Assembly: GCA_964020155.1 (NCBI GenBank)
Contig: OZ026566.1
Location: forward strand, 2,234,289-2,298,288
DNA from: Chondrilla cf. caribensis
Lineage: Eukaryota; Porifera; Demospongiae; Chondrillida; Chondrillidae
Direction: 5' to 3'
DNA length: 64,000 nt
Of the stretch, positions 43,145 to 54,590 are shown piece after piece. Every line of letters starts with the position of its first letter. The first letter of the stretch is position 1. The position numbers and the translations under genes were made by a program. The notes beneath the pieces were generated by a model. It worked only from the letters and a program-made list of their open reading frames with translations, did no database searches and was not told the DNA's origin.

Positions 43145-44272
43145 TTTACAAAAACATGCTTTCTTATAATCTCATTTGCAGCAGTACATTATAAGTCATC
43201 ATTATAATCAGACTAACCAATAGTGTTATCCATTTCATATAACCATTCAATGTACCCATTGGTATAATTATACTAAATTAATGGTAATCTATAGATGCAC
43301 ACTAATTATGAATACTGTATTATCACATTGAACAAATTCACGAATGGCTTCCCAGTTTCATAACCGATAACACTCTTATAATAATCTTGGCAAGTTATTG
43401 ATATAAACCACTATCGTGTCCCAAACTCACAAATAGATACAGCAGGTATTAACATCATACATAATATTATAAGGGATATGACAAAATATTGTGCAACTAT
43501 ACGGTATTCAGTATGAGAGAGGTGGTCTTATATCATTGATTTATTGACCACTTAGTAGATCCCATGCGGAGACAGCTAAAACATAATGTGTGTGATGTAA
43601 AGCTTTCTCTTGAAAGGAACCATCATCCTCACCATAATCTTAAACCTTGATTCAGAAGTTGTATAAAACTTCTGAAATGATGTGGGAATTTGTTAATTTT
43701 GGTATCATGCAAATTTCAAATACTGTAGTCTGATCGTCATACTATTACAGGTCGTATGGTTCGTCAGTTGCAGAAGTATAGGTCCTTGACGCACTAGCCT
43801 CCATGCAGTCCTGTATTTCAACAACAGACCTCCTATTGATAATGTTATACTATAAATATTATATACGGAACACTTTGAATGATTGGGAGTAACATCTGAC
43901 ATGTGCATATTGCCATTCTTATATTACTACATTTAACAGCTGCTACAAATACCGTAGCATCTACGACAATACGTACAAACAATATTATAATAATAATATT
44001 ATGATGAATTTCGTATGATGAATCATACGAATGTTCCTAATAATATATAACAATAAATAACATTGGGTTTCAGCTGTGCTATATAGTAGCTTGTTTAGAT
44101 TTGGAGAGCCTTCAATTCAGACAAAAGACTGTAGCTAAATTTCAAAGTGTCTAGTAAATACAAGGTGAATAAGTCATAATAATAATGGAATGGAAACATG
44201 GCCAGAAATAATCATACACATCATCTTTGAGCCAACAATAGTCCTGTGATCTGATGACGTCATCCATTCAGG

Positions 44273-44314
44273 CTTCTAGTATAGAAGTTCTAGTATAGAA
44301 GTTCTAGTATAGCG
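44273..44314. repeat. 14-bp palindromic unit repeated three times
   Basis: TTCTAGTATAGAAG occurs twice in tandem, followed by a third copy that diverges in its last bases. Each unit is itself an inverted repeat (TTCTA...TAGAA). Confidence 0.8.
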
Positions 44315-44711
44315 CCCAATTCTCTTCTTAACTCTAACCATACATGACAGTGGTAAAATAGACATGCATACAAACATGTACTCCACACAATGATTTAGGA
44401 ACCACAAATGACCTTAGGACTTGATTGTATGCAATACAATTGATTGTCAAAACTATGTATATCCATGAAACTTAGTACATTCCTCAGCTGTTCTCTAATG
44501 TCTAATGGATGGAATTATGGCTTTGACATTGTATCAGAGCATCTATTCCAACAGGCACTGCACCATATGCAGTAAGTTAATTTTCAATTCTGCACCCTAA
44601 AAGGTACGATTTTCCCCTGGACTATCACATAATATATGCACACACACAAAGCATACAAATACACGTATATATATACATGTGGCAGTGTACACACAAACAC
44701 ACGCACACACT

Positions 44712-44805
44712 TAGGTGCGTACTAACACATGCGCTATCAAGTACAGATTATGTAATTGCGTTTACATAATCTGTACTTGATAGCGCATGTGTTAGTATGC
44801 ATCTA
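44712..44805. repeat. Near-perfect hairpin, 44-nt arms and 6-nt loop
   Basis: The left arm (44712-44755) pairs with the right arm (44762-44805) with two mismatches near the base. The loop is TTGCGT. It lies in CA-rich spacer and has no copy elsewhere in the window. It could be a foldback element, a replication-generated inversion, or a small-RNA precursor; the sequence alone does not decide. Confidence 0.8.
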
Positions 44806-45477
44806 AATGTGTACACATTGTACGTATATATGTGTGTGCACACAAACCACACACACACACACATAAGACGTACAAACATGGTATATAGATGTATGTACAC
44901 ACAAACATATTATGTGCACACACAAAACACACAAACACACACAAGATGGTAAAATGCAGAGATTATTGTATACATACGTATATATGTGTATACATGTACA
45001 CATGCACATGCACAGCCACAACTAATCCATTCTCTGTAAATGGCATACGTCCTTAATTCAACCAATTGTCTTCCAGCCTCCATCTTACACATAGTTATAT
45101 TATACACATGAAATGTGTCATAGTTCATGTTGTGAACCTTGAGATGGTACACCATGATAAAGAGATAATCACACCACAGACATAAATATGAATGTTTGGT
45201 GTCAATAATTATGTGTTTATGAAGTACATGGGCATACATTAAGGCGATGTATATTATATACGACAGAAAATTCATATTTGCTATGAACACATGCATACAC
45301 GCATGTGTACATGTTCACACTCATATACGCAAGCATAAATGCATAGGTAAGCATGTACACGTACATTTTGATTCAATACCTCAATACATACATGTGTACA
45401 CACATACATGCACACATACAAACGTTTTTCACATACTCGTACACAACACGTTGTCAAACATTGTCAAGTTAATTTCC

Positions 45478-45494
45478 CACACACACACACGCGT

Positions 45495-45556
<62 letters not shown>

Positions 45557-45576
45557 CACACACACACACACACACG
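45478..45576. repeat. (CA)n microsatellite
   Basis: Nearly pure CA over about 99 bp, with a single GCGTG interruption near the start. Further mixed CA tracts follow to about 45,825. Confidence 0.95.
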
Positions 45577-45814
45577 CATGCATATAAACAGGTTGATTCA
45601 ATGCAAACTCACAAACATGTACATGTTCACAAATACATACACACAAGATGGTAAAATATACACACAAGTGTCTACACACATGCACGCTAACATACAAATA
45701 CACAGACACATGGAACATACACACAATATATTCACGCACGCATGCACACGCGCGCACATACACACACACACACATTAGCACACACACACGCACGCACACA
45801 CACACACACACACG

Positions 45815-46345
45815 AACATGTACATGTGCACACACAAGATGATGAAATACGGAGATCATTGGATACATATGTGTACATATCTCCACACCCAACATGCACA
45901 GCCACAACTAATCCATTCCAAGCGTCCAATCGTCCTCCAACCTTCAGCGTTTCCATCGACCAACACACGACGAGGACGCCACACACAGAGAATGGATTGG
46001 CCGTGTCCCAGATAGACGCCAAAAGCTAAAAGTGGATTGGTCTTCGAAATACAAGGAGTCGTATTAAAGCGAGAAGATTATCCTTAGCACTCACTTTCGT
46101 CAAAGAATTAACGAACAAATTCTCCATCTCAAGATACAGATACCACGTCAAGCTGTGAATGATGTCTCATTTCGTCCCCGTAAGTCCTCGTTTGTTCCTG
46201 AACGTTGATATTACTGGGTAAATGACGCAGAAGCTGTTCGAAAGCATCGATTTTTGAAGCACATGTAGACCGTTAATTGTTCCTAGTTCGTATAATAACG
46301 TGGTTCCCATCCATCCTTTAGATGACAAACCTGGAAGCTGGAGAC
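45815..46345 (+). repeat. Local duplication, copy 1 (5' region of small gene)
   Basis: Repeated at about 47,296-47,820. Both copies begin at the same CA-repeat edge (acatgtacatgtgcacacac) and run through to exon 1 of the small gene. The second copy is cut off inside that exon. Confidence 0.8.
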
Positions 46346-46978
46346 AAAGCAGTTAGCGATTTCGTCTCCAGTGTCATCAATAATGCCCTGGTGTGTTGTT
46401 CACGTTAGATATCCGTATGCACGTATGAACTGGTTCAACGTGTTTGTACGTACTGTCCACTCAGGAGAAAGAAACTGCTAAATACTTCGTTTCCGGGGTG
46501 ATCTTTACCGCTTTCTTGAGGACGTCATCCGATACTGAGAAAGAACCTGTGCCATCGAAAAGTTGGCCTGACCCGAATGCGCGCGAAATATTGGAAAGTA
46601 CAGGTTTGTATGTAGTTGGTGTTTTCAATGTTGTGACTTATGAAGGTGAATAGACTAGTGTGGGTGATTGAAGGGAATTACATTGGACGTACACACTATC
46701 AGCTAGTAGTGTAACCAGTGTCTGTCTGACCTATGTCTTGTCTTGTTCTTTGTATAGACTGTACCCCGATGTCAATCCTGCCCGGCCCTAATGATGCAGG
46801 AGGCTATAGCTACAAGCATGGTAGTTACTTCAGACCCACCTCAACAGAAGCCCACTCTCAGGAAGAGAATGTGGAGGAGAGTAAAGAAACTCTTCACCAG
46901 GGCTATACTTTCATGCATATGTATTGGAAGAGATCACACATCAGAAGAGGACTAAGTTGTGTTACATTTGCTATTTAA
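46322..46978 (+). CDS. Candidate small three-exon gene of unknown function
   Basis: Exons 46322-46390, 46465-46603 and 46758-46978 join in frame (phases 0 and 1) to 142 residues. It starts at the ATG after tcctttag, uses acceptors ccactcag and tgtatag and donors GTGTGT and the weak GTTTGT, and ends at TAA 46976-46978. An AATAAA signal at 47039-47044 is a fitting distance beyond the stop. The protein begins MTNLEAGDKAVSDFVSSVIN; I recognise no domain, signal peptide or membrane helix. The ATG may instead be internal, with upstream exons in the duplicated 45.9-46.3 kb segment, which shows further open stretches. A pseudogene is possible. Confidence 0.4.
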
Positions 46979-47038
46979 TGATGACAGTATGTTAATTTAC
47001 CTGTGCATGTCTGTAATATTGATTGTATAATAATTTGT

Positions 47039-47044
47039 AATAAA
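47039..47044 (+). terminator. Polyadenylation signal AATAAA for the small gene
   Basis: Canonical hexamer 61 bp after the stop codon at 46978. Confidence 0.5.
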
Positions 47045-47188
47045 GAATGTGAGATTGTTTGCATGTTTGAGGGATTACATGCGTGGTCAAATACATTTTG
47101 TATGACAATATAACCCAAAACACAGTATTGATAATGATCGATGGATACTACACACAACACATACATGTACACGTACACATGTACGCAT

Positions 47189-47189
<1 letters not shown>

Positions 47190-47244
<55 letters not shown>
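47190..47244. repeat. (CA)n microsatellite
   Basis: Pure CA run of about 55 bp preceding the second copy of the local duplication. Confidence 0.95.
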
Positions 47245-47248
<4 letters not shown>

Positions 47249-47295
47249 GTACACGCACGTACACACACACGCAAACACACACATACACACACACA

Positions 47296-47820
47296 AACAT
47301 GTACATGTGCACACACAAGATGGTGAAATACAGAGATCATTGGATACATAGACTATGCGTACACATCTACACACGCACATGCACAGGGCGTCCAATCGTC
47401 CTCCAACCTTCAGCGTCTCCATCGACCAATCCACGACGAGGACGCCACATACAGAGAATGGATTGGCCGTGTCCCAGATAGACGCCAAAAGCTAAAAGTG
47501 GATTGGTCTTCGAAATACAAGGAGTCGTATTAAAGCGAGATCATCCTGAGCACTCACTTTCGTCAAAGAATTATAACGAACAAATTCTCCATCTCAAGAT
47601 ACAGACACCACGTCAAGCTGTGAATGATGTCTCATTTCGTCCCCGTAAGTCCTCGTTTGTTCCTGTTGATATTATTGGGGTAAATGACGCAGAAGCTGTT
47701 TGAAAGCATCGATTTTTGGAGCACATGTAGACCGTTAATTGTTCCTAGTTCGTATAATAACGTGGTTCCCATCCATCCTTTAGATGACAAACCTGGAAGT
47801 AGGAGACAAAGCAGTTAGCG
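47296..47820 (+). repeat. Local duplication, copy 2 (truncated)
   Basis: Second copy of 45815-46345, with small indels that disrupt the open stretches seen in copy 1. It ends abruptly at 47,820, inside the small gene's exon 1. Confidence 0.8.
47784..47820 (+). pseudogene. Truncated copy of exon 1 of the small gene
   Basis: ATGACAAACCTGGAAG through GCAGTTAGCG matches 46322-46358, then switches to unrelated sequence. No downstream exons follow. Confidence 0.6.
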
Positions 47821-48202
47821 AAATGAATACACCCATTAAACTTGAACCGAGTGGACTAGGAGTAGTAATGAAGATAGGTAACGAAGTTAGTAAAAAGAAC
47901 ATGTTCATATCAATATCAAAAAATGTGCATTCACATGCAAGCTGTTTTTCCTCGGTTTGATCTGAGACGTGTATATAATATTATTAATTATATACTGGAC
48001 CCATATCAAGTCTATTTTGAATTTAATTTTTAGTATTTGCCAAGTCTAATTGTGAAAATACCCTGATGCATACATAGTTTAGTGGAAATTATACATCACT
48101 GATTATTGTTCACCCCCTTATATTTAATTCTCTTCTGAAAGTTCATGTAAAGATCCTATAGGTACCTCATGTCATTGTCATTCCAGACTCAAAATACTTC
48201 AT

Positions 48203-49237
48203 ATTTTTATTGCTCATATGAAGTTGTTGCGCTCATTTTCTCGATGTGATACATTCCTGTCCTTTGATGTTTTTTTGGTACTAATTAGACGGAATGTCGA
48301 TCGAAGCCGCATGCCACCGCCATTTTGTTGTCGTCATCGGTAACCGTTTCCGTTATTGTATAGTGTTAAAGTGTCATTACTCAACTCAGCTTTCTCAACT
48401 GACGGCAAGATGGCTTATCAGCTTCGAACTAGAAAACGACCTGTGTCTTACGTCGATAAGACTGATTGGAAAGTACCGCGACGACCAAAACAAAAGAAAA
48501 ATGAAGGACTGTAGGAAGAACGACCCCCATTGCTGTTGTATTTTACGACGCGAGGTTAGGATTAGGGTTATGTTTACTTTGTAAATTGTATTGATGTGAG
48601 CGATGCACTGATATAAATGCAAGCCAACCGTATTTAGCTATATCCTTAACCCTAACCTTGCTATAGAATACAACGGCGCTGGGGGGTTGTTCTTCCTACA
48701 TGATCCGGGTAGACACTTCATTGCTCAGTAGAACAGCTGACTAGACATTCAATCAACAGTCGAAGGTGACGTTATAAATGAACGCAGATAACCGAGCCTT
48801 CCAAACTGACTTTAAAGGGTGCTCGAAAATCGAAAAAGGCGGATTTTCCTGGCAAGAATCGGGAGCGTTGAGCCAATCACCAGAATCGTCAGCATGTACT
48901 CTATACGTTTCCGGGTTGACAATTTTGGTTTGGGGTTGGTTAGCAATGGTTCTCGAGGACTATACACTATGATGAGATATTCCCATATTAATGTATAGCA
49001 TACATCATTGTCACTTTAATCACAAATGGCGGCTGTTATGTAAACGTCATGAGAATAAAATTTAGATGAATAAAATCCTTATAAGATCAAAAACAACATG
49101 GTGAGTTGACCTTATTAATGCAGACTTTAATAATAAATATAATGCAATAAAATACAAGATTTGTCTTGAAAACTGGTCTTTTATCAGAGTTATTTGTCAC
49201 CTGTAGGTGTAGAATGCACAAATAATGAGCACAATAA
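48203..49237. mobile_element. ~1 kb insertion specific to unit 2
   Basis: Absent between 29,597 and 29,600 in unit 1. It contains an inverted repeat with arms at about 48,510-48,570 and 48,645-48,702 (GTAGGAAGAAC ... GTTCTTCCTAC, with ATTAGGGTT/AACCCTAA inside), and a 34-codon frame beginning MAYQLRTRKRPV at 48,410. It is CpG-richer than its surroundings. A transposon or a captured gene fragment is inferred. Ends approximate. Confidence 0.45.
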
Positions 49238-49384
49238 CCTCATATGTTCAAAGTTCTTAATGTGTGTTCGCTACACAGTCTTCCTTCTCTTCTGAAAGTC
49301 TGCCCAAAACAATCTTGACGCTGACAAGGGAAAAGTTGTTAGACTACTTGATATGTACATTGTATCTATTTACATACCGCACAT

Positions 49385-49560
49385 ACCCGATATGTCAGTG
49401 TCCACCTGACCAGTTAACGATAGAACATCATTATACTCTGGAACAGCCAGTACTAGTGTTGGTTCAAGTCTTACTTAGGTCACTATCGAAGAGGAAATAT
49501 ATGCAGCTCTACTACATGTCTCGTTGACAGAGAGAGAAGCACCAGTCTGTAAAGAGAGTG
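49385..49560 (+). pseudogene. Decayed A4-type CCP exon in unit 2
   Basis: Counterpart of 29742-29918. It retains ATGTCAGTGTCCACC at its start, closer to the intact exon than the unit 1 copy, and the GAACAGCCAGTACTAGTG centre. Frame lost. Confidence 0.65.
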
Positions 49561-49861
49561 AATTATCTGTGAGCTCACGGTTTCTGCCGCAGATTGACGT
49601 CTTTAGAGAAATGGTGTGTCGCTACGTCGTCTTTTTTTCCCCTGCTACAATCCCAAACGAAGGATCTGTTGAGCACGTCGAAAATGGCTGGCTTTCGGAA
49701 ACAATTATTTTACGGAAGTGAGCATTTTTCTCGCTATCGAAGGAGTTTAAGAACCAATTTCGGTGGTTTCAAACTATTTTTCGATCATTCTCGATCAGCT
49801 ATAATTTGTATAAACGCGTTAGTGGACCTTTAGAACTTCGTTACAGATTCTGCTCAGAGTA

Positions 49862-50712
49862 GAGTAAACAATCAATAATCGGACAAATCAATTTTCGGAC
49901 ACTCGGATCTCGGAAAGTACTGAAGCTATCGACTTCAAACAAAAAGCACTATTTAGGTCTCTGTAAGATAACACATGGTACTTACTATGAAGTTTATACC
50001 TTCGCGCATCTTTGCGATACGAACAGTTAAACGACTTGTCCGAAACAATCAATTTTCGGACGATCCAATCAATTTTTGGACAAAGTCTTCTAGTCGAGTG
50101 GAAGATGAAGGAAAATCCACCAAAATACTTTCCCGTGTACCTCTACATATGTCCTCTAAAATCTGCTAGTAGGAACGCGAAACGTCGAGAATTGAAGAAA
50201 CCCGAGCTTATAATCTAACCCTCTTTGACAATCGAACGAATCGAACGAATTTATATTGCCAGTAGGAATTTATATAGGCCCATTTGCGCCATTCAGCCCA
50301 TATAAATTTCTACTGGCAATATAAATTCGTCCGAAAATTGATTTGTCAAAGGAGGTTAGATTACAAGCTCGGGTTTCTTCAATTCTCGACGTTTCGCTTT
50401 GCTACTAGCAGATTTTAAAGGACATATGTAGAGGTATATGTGAAAGTGTTTTGGTGGATTTTCCTTAATCTTCCACTCGACTAGAAGACTTTGTCCGAAA
50501 ATTGATTGGATCGTCCGAAAATTGATTATTTCGGACAAGTCGTTTAACTGTTCGCATCGCAAAGATGCGCGAAGGTATAAACTTCATAGTATGTACAATT
50601 TGTTATCTTACAGAGACCTAAATAGTGCTTTTTGTTTGAAGTCGATAGCTTCAGTACTTTCCGAGATCCGAGTGTCCGAAAATTGATTTGTCCGATTATT
50701 GATTGTTTACTC
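49862..50712. mobile_element. 851-bp foldback element with TA target-site duplication
   Basis: The two ~405-bp arms are near-perfect inverted copies around a short centre (about 50,267-50,297). The ends are GAGTAAACAATCAATAATCG and its complement, flanked by TA at 49860-49861 and 50713-50714. Unit 1 has the exact empty site (ctcagag-ta-tacc, TA at 30237-30238). The word CAATTTTCGGAC recurs in each arm. No transposase. The TA duplication indicates a Tc1/mariner/pogo-type non-autonomous element. Confidence 0.88.
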
Positions 50713-51679
50713 TATACCTTCGTTCCCCGCGCGACTCAGAGAGAGTGTAACATAATATCTTCCAGCTAATTGCGTCGTTTTGAACTCTGACCCTCTTAAT
50801 CACGTTACTAGAGCAATTTAAAGCTTCAATGTAGGCCAGTGATTGTCATCTTTGAGTGACATGCAGATGATCTGGTAATGGTACTGTGCAGTATATTCAG
50901 TTTAAGACTTTTCAGAGACACTATTGACGTAATAAAGTTCAAAGTTTACTCAGTATCACATTCAAATTTGATTTAATTGCATTTAATTGATTGTATTTAA
51001 TTCAATTTTCTTCAAATATTGCCTGGCTCTGAGAAGGAACCTCACAAACACATTGTATTACTTCTCACAACACATGTACACACACATCATTCATAATGCA
51101 CGTACATGCACATAGCATTGGCAACATTGTTACACGTATACTGAAGTATAAACTGATGTACATCAGATCAATATTAATTTTGGTAAAGGCTGGTTGGCAT
51201 ACTTGGATTCTAACATCCATAAAAGGACCCAGCCCACAAAAAGTGTCCTCGAAAATTAATTTCAGGGTTTATTGTTTGCAAAGAGCAGAAATGTGGATGA
51301 ATGTGGGATGTGTATTAATATTATCAGAAATAAATAAATTGATTCAATTATTATTATCTATATAACTTTCAAATAATGCATAAATACAATGAAAATAGAT
51401 ACTGATTGGATACATATCAAATGTCATGTACAAATCCATTAACAGGAAGTCCGTGACCTATATAGAGATCTCAAGAGAGCATAATGTAATGAAATTCATG
51501 AATACCTATGAATTTAATTGAGTATTAGTATTTAAAGTTGTATTCAATGATGTTGGATTCATAATCCTGCAGTCTTCCATTCTGAAGCATATTGACTGAA
51601 ATCTTATTACTATCAGCAGCCATCCTGTTTCACCTGGACAGATTCAGTTGATAGAACTGAAGTCCCAAATCTCTGGATC

Positions 51680-52216
51680 ATGACTCAGAGAAGTGAGAAT
51701 ACTAGTGTTCTTGTGAGCTTCTCATGCTACATTAGAGTGACTGTCACATTTCTCAATCATTTCTTTCCAGCTACTCACACTGTTGCAACGGTGTTTCTAT
51801 TCCTTGGGCTCTTGGTAAAAGAAGGAGGGGCATTAAGATTGACCGACCATGTTCCTGGTATTTTAAAAGTGACTGTTATCAAAGCCTATAACCTTCCTGA
51901 CACTGACGGGTTGTGGGACACAGCTGACCCTTATGCCAGGATCACTGCCCACAGCGTTTATGGCTTCACTGTCAGTGCGGATACTCGTGTGATTGAAGGC
52001 AATCTGAATCCTGTGTGGAATCAGGAAGTAAATTTGCAGTATGAATCGAAGTGGACGCACTTTACAATCCAAATTTGGGATCAAGACGGTGGATTGAATG
52101 GCAATGACGATACTATGACGGGAGAATACCGCGTTGATGTTGTGGTTCCCTGTAGTGATGTTGAGAAAGTTGGGGGCAAGATTGAATATTCATATTATGT
52201 TGATTATTCTCTTTAA
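51680..52216 (+). CDS. Short C2-domain protein, copy 2
   Basis: 178 residues, starting at ATG 51680. Differs from copy 1 at about five positions (K5R, S7N, F to L in the hydrophobic segment, G to E after RVI). The Ca-binding Asp residues, NPVWNQE and the C-terminal IEYSYYVDYSL are unchanged. The hydrophobic N-terminal stretches are preserved. The toxin-like copy 2 follows 4.8 kb downstream. Strong conservation of coding sequence and spacing supports a functional gene. Confidence 0.75.
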   Translation: MTQRSENTSVLVSFSCYIRVTVTFLNHFFPATHTVATVFLFLGLLVKEGGALRLTDHVPGILKVTVIKAYNLPDTDGLWDTADPYARITAHSVYGFTVSADTRVIEGNLNPVWNQEVNLQYESKWTHFTIQIWDQDGGLNGNDDTMTGEYRVDVVVPCSDVEKVGGKIEYSYYVDYSL

Positions 52217-53959
52217 CACATATCAATAGACAATGCATTCAAATTTAACATCAAAATAATTCACATTTATTACTTACTCGTATTACAAATAATTGAAAGG
52301 TATATAACGGCATTTCTTTGATAAATCAAAAGTATAAACCAAAATAAGCTTTTTGTATCATTATAATAATAATTATGTATTCATTATGATAACTTATTCA
52401 TTATAACTCTTTTGATGTTTCTAATAATATAATTATAATTTTGTTTGTTCATTAGTTTGTGCATTGAGCAAAACTGCACCATAGAATAATACCAAATACT
52501 TGGCAATTGTGGAAACAATAGTAGGAGTGCCAGTATTGGGTTAAAATCGTCTGTCACATTGTTGTTCTTGAGCACTGTTTTATCCATCGTGATTGTAACC
52601 TCCATGGTCAATTTTCATTTGTATGGCAAAGATTTTGACAATGATGGCTATAAGGGCACCTGTTTGCCTATGCTGAGAAGCCAATTTCACTTGCAAAGAA
52701 CATGTCAGAGAGTGCAAATCATGAAGATTTTGTATATACATTCAAATGTGTGCACAATTTGTACTTGCTGAAGTGATAATAGTCATCACTTACATTAAGC
52801 CATAATAATCATTGTCAGTCCACATTTCAGCAACTTCAAAACCATCCCAGCATGTTCACACAGGGTTACCCACCATCATTACGTCAATAGAACATACTGC
52901 ATACTGTATATAGATATTGCAATAAAGATTAACTCAAAGTTACCTTGCTGTTAACGACTAATTTCATGTTTGTACAATACATTGTATACTTACAGACAAT
53001 ATCAAATTGTCCTCAATTTTCAAATAAACATCACATCAGTACCTGAATAATAATTCTTAATCAGAAATATACATGTAAAATATAAACAAATTAACATTCC
53101 TTATTTGGATCCTTACAGTCTGCATGTATCCTTACATGATGGATGTCACCATACAGTAAACACACCCCATGCAAGTCTAGTGATATTAGATATAAATTAT
53201 TGTTATATAAGTATTATCACATTCTATTATACTGGGCATCTTGTAAACACCAATTCCAATGTTAGCTTGTAACATATTTATATTATGAGTGTACGTAAGT
53301 AAGTATTACATACCTAGTAATTATTGTACATATGTTAGATAGCATGTGATTCAATATGGGTTAATTACACATTACATACTATACGTAGGCATCACTATGT
53401 CGTGAGAGAAATCTTGAATTGATAACAACCCGAGTATGGAACTAAGTGCGATTGTGTGGAGGGTCAATGTCGAATGTTATTGTAATGGCTATCGTATGTT
53501 TACATTTTTCATGTAAATGTGGTTATAGGAATATCCCAACTGGAAATGTAAAATTTAGAGTGTCATTTATTATAAAATGTTGTCATTGGATGATGTTAAC
53601 ATTGTCAATATAATAATAATCATTAATATTGTTATGTTACATATTACTGATTCAAATTAATACAGATGAGATATAGCTTAGATACTGATCAACTTATTAT
53701 GTGTACTATAGTCTTATTGTCATTTTAAGTGTCAAGACAGTGAAGCATCACTGAATGAGAGAGATTCACAAACCCCTGCATGAGGGGGATGATTGATGAC
53801 ATGGGGAAACTTACCGTGCTCATTATAACCATAGAAGCATTCTCATACACATAACATACGTAGCAATTATTAATTGATGGCTTTGAGCTTCCTAACATTG
53901 CAGGTACACATGGCCAAGGTTACTGTACTGGAACACCAATTAACATGATTGGGATGTAA

Positions 53960-54590
53960 CTACAAGCGTTAACATATTGATGACTTTGAACTAGGCTTAT
54001 GGAAGGCACACACATGACCAACTCTGTGAAAAAAGACAATTATGTACGGAATAGTAGGCTAATTACAGTCACAGTCCTCGTGGACAATTTGTTAGTTGCC
54101 ATTTAATTAATAATTGCAAAAGAATATGACAAAGACATGAAATGAATTCAATGCCCACACGTTGTAAACTCGTGATTGGACCAGAACATTAAAGTAAAAT
54201 TTACAACAGTACTACAACCATTACAGTAATTGATGACATTCGGTTTTAGAGGATGAAAGGATAGGTTCGACCAATTCCGTGAAGGAAGACAACTTCTGTA
54301 ACCCATAACAGGACAATCACAATTTTAGCCCTGGTAGATGTTTTTGTACTGACCATTGATCTCAATGGTAAGCATGGCATGATATTACAAATGAACCCAA
54401 TTTCCTCATATTGTGCGTACACATGGTTTACATTACCGAGAGCATAAACAGGTTAAGACTACAAGCACTAACACTAATTGATGACTTGGTATTACAGAGG
54501 ATTACAGGATTGAGCATGACCAGCACTGGGACAGAAGACTATTACCTTGTAGAATACAAATTACAGTCACGTTTGTGGAAGCTATGATGC
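53960..54590 (+). repeat. Three diverged tandem motif copies, unit 2
   Basis: Counterpart of 33461-34065, retained with the same order and spacing apart from a ~14-bp insertion near 54,350. Confidence 0.5.

Larger units (their letters stand above)
29290..43715 (+). repeat. Segmental duplication, unit 1 (C2 gene plus toxin-like gene)
   Basis: Matches 47,897-64,000 in the same orientation, with a constant offset of 20,285 bp across the large gene. The visible homology stops at 43,715 only because the window ends in unit 2. Unit 1 is continuous with the natural 3' flank of the CCP gene and unit 2 is not, so unit 1 is probably the parental copy. Confidence 0.9.
43145..46321 (+). other. Spacer: 3' flank of copy 1, CA-rich repeats, hairpin
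   Basis: The first 570 bp are almost identical to the 3' flank of copy 2. Beyond that it is AT-rich with no recognised gene, then from ~44,640 dominated by CA repeats. Contains a 14-bp tandem repeat (44273-44314), a 94-nt hairpin (44712-44805) and the 5' region of the small gene at 46322. Confidence 0.6.
46979..47783 (+). other. Spacer downstream of the small gene
   Basis: Holds the AATAAA at 47039, a (CA)n tract at 47190-47244, and the second copy of the duplicated 5' region from about 47,296. No independent gene recognised. Confidence 0.6.
47897..51679 (+). other. Unit 2 sequence upstream of C2 copy 2
   Basis: Non-coding sequence homologous to 29,290-31,184 plus the two insertions and a relic CCP exon. 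No intact gene. A 50-codon ATG frame at 49,684 is interrupted by an in-frame stop in unit 1 and is not supported. Confidence 0.6.
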
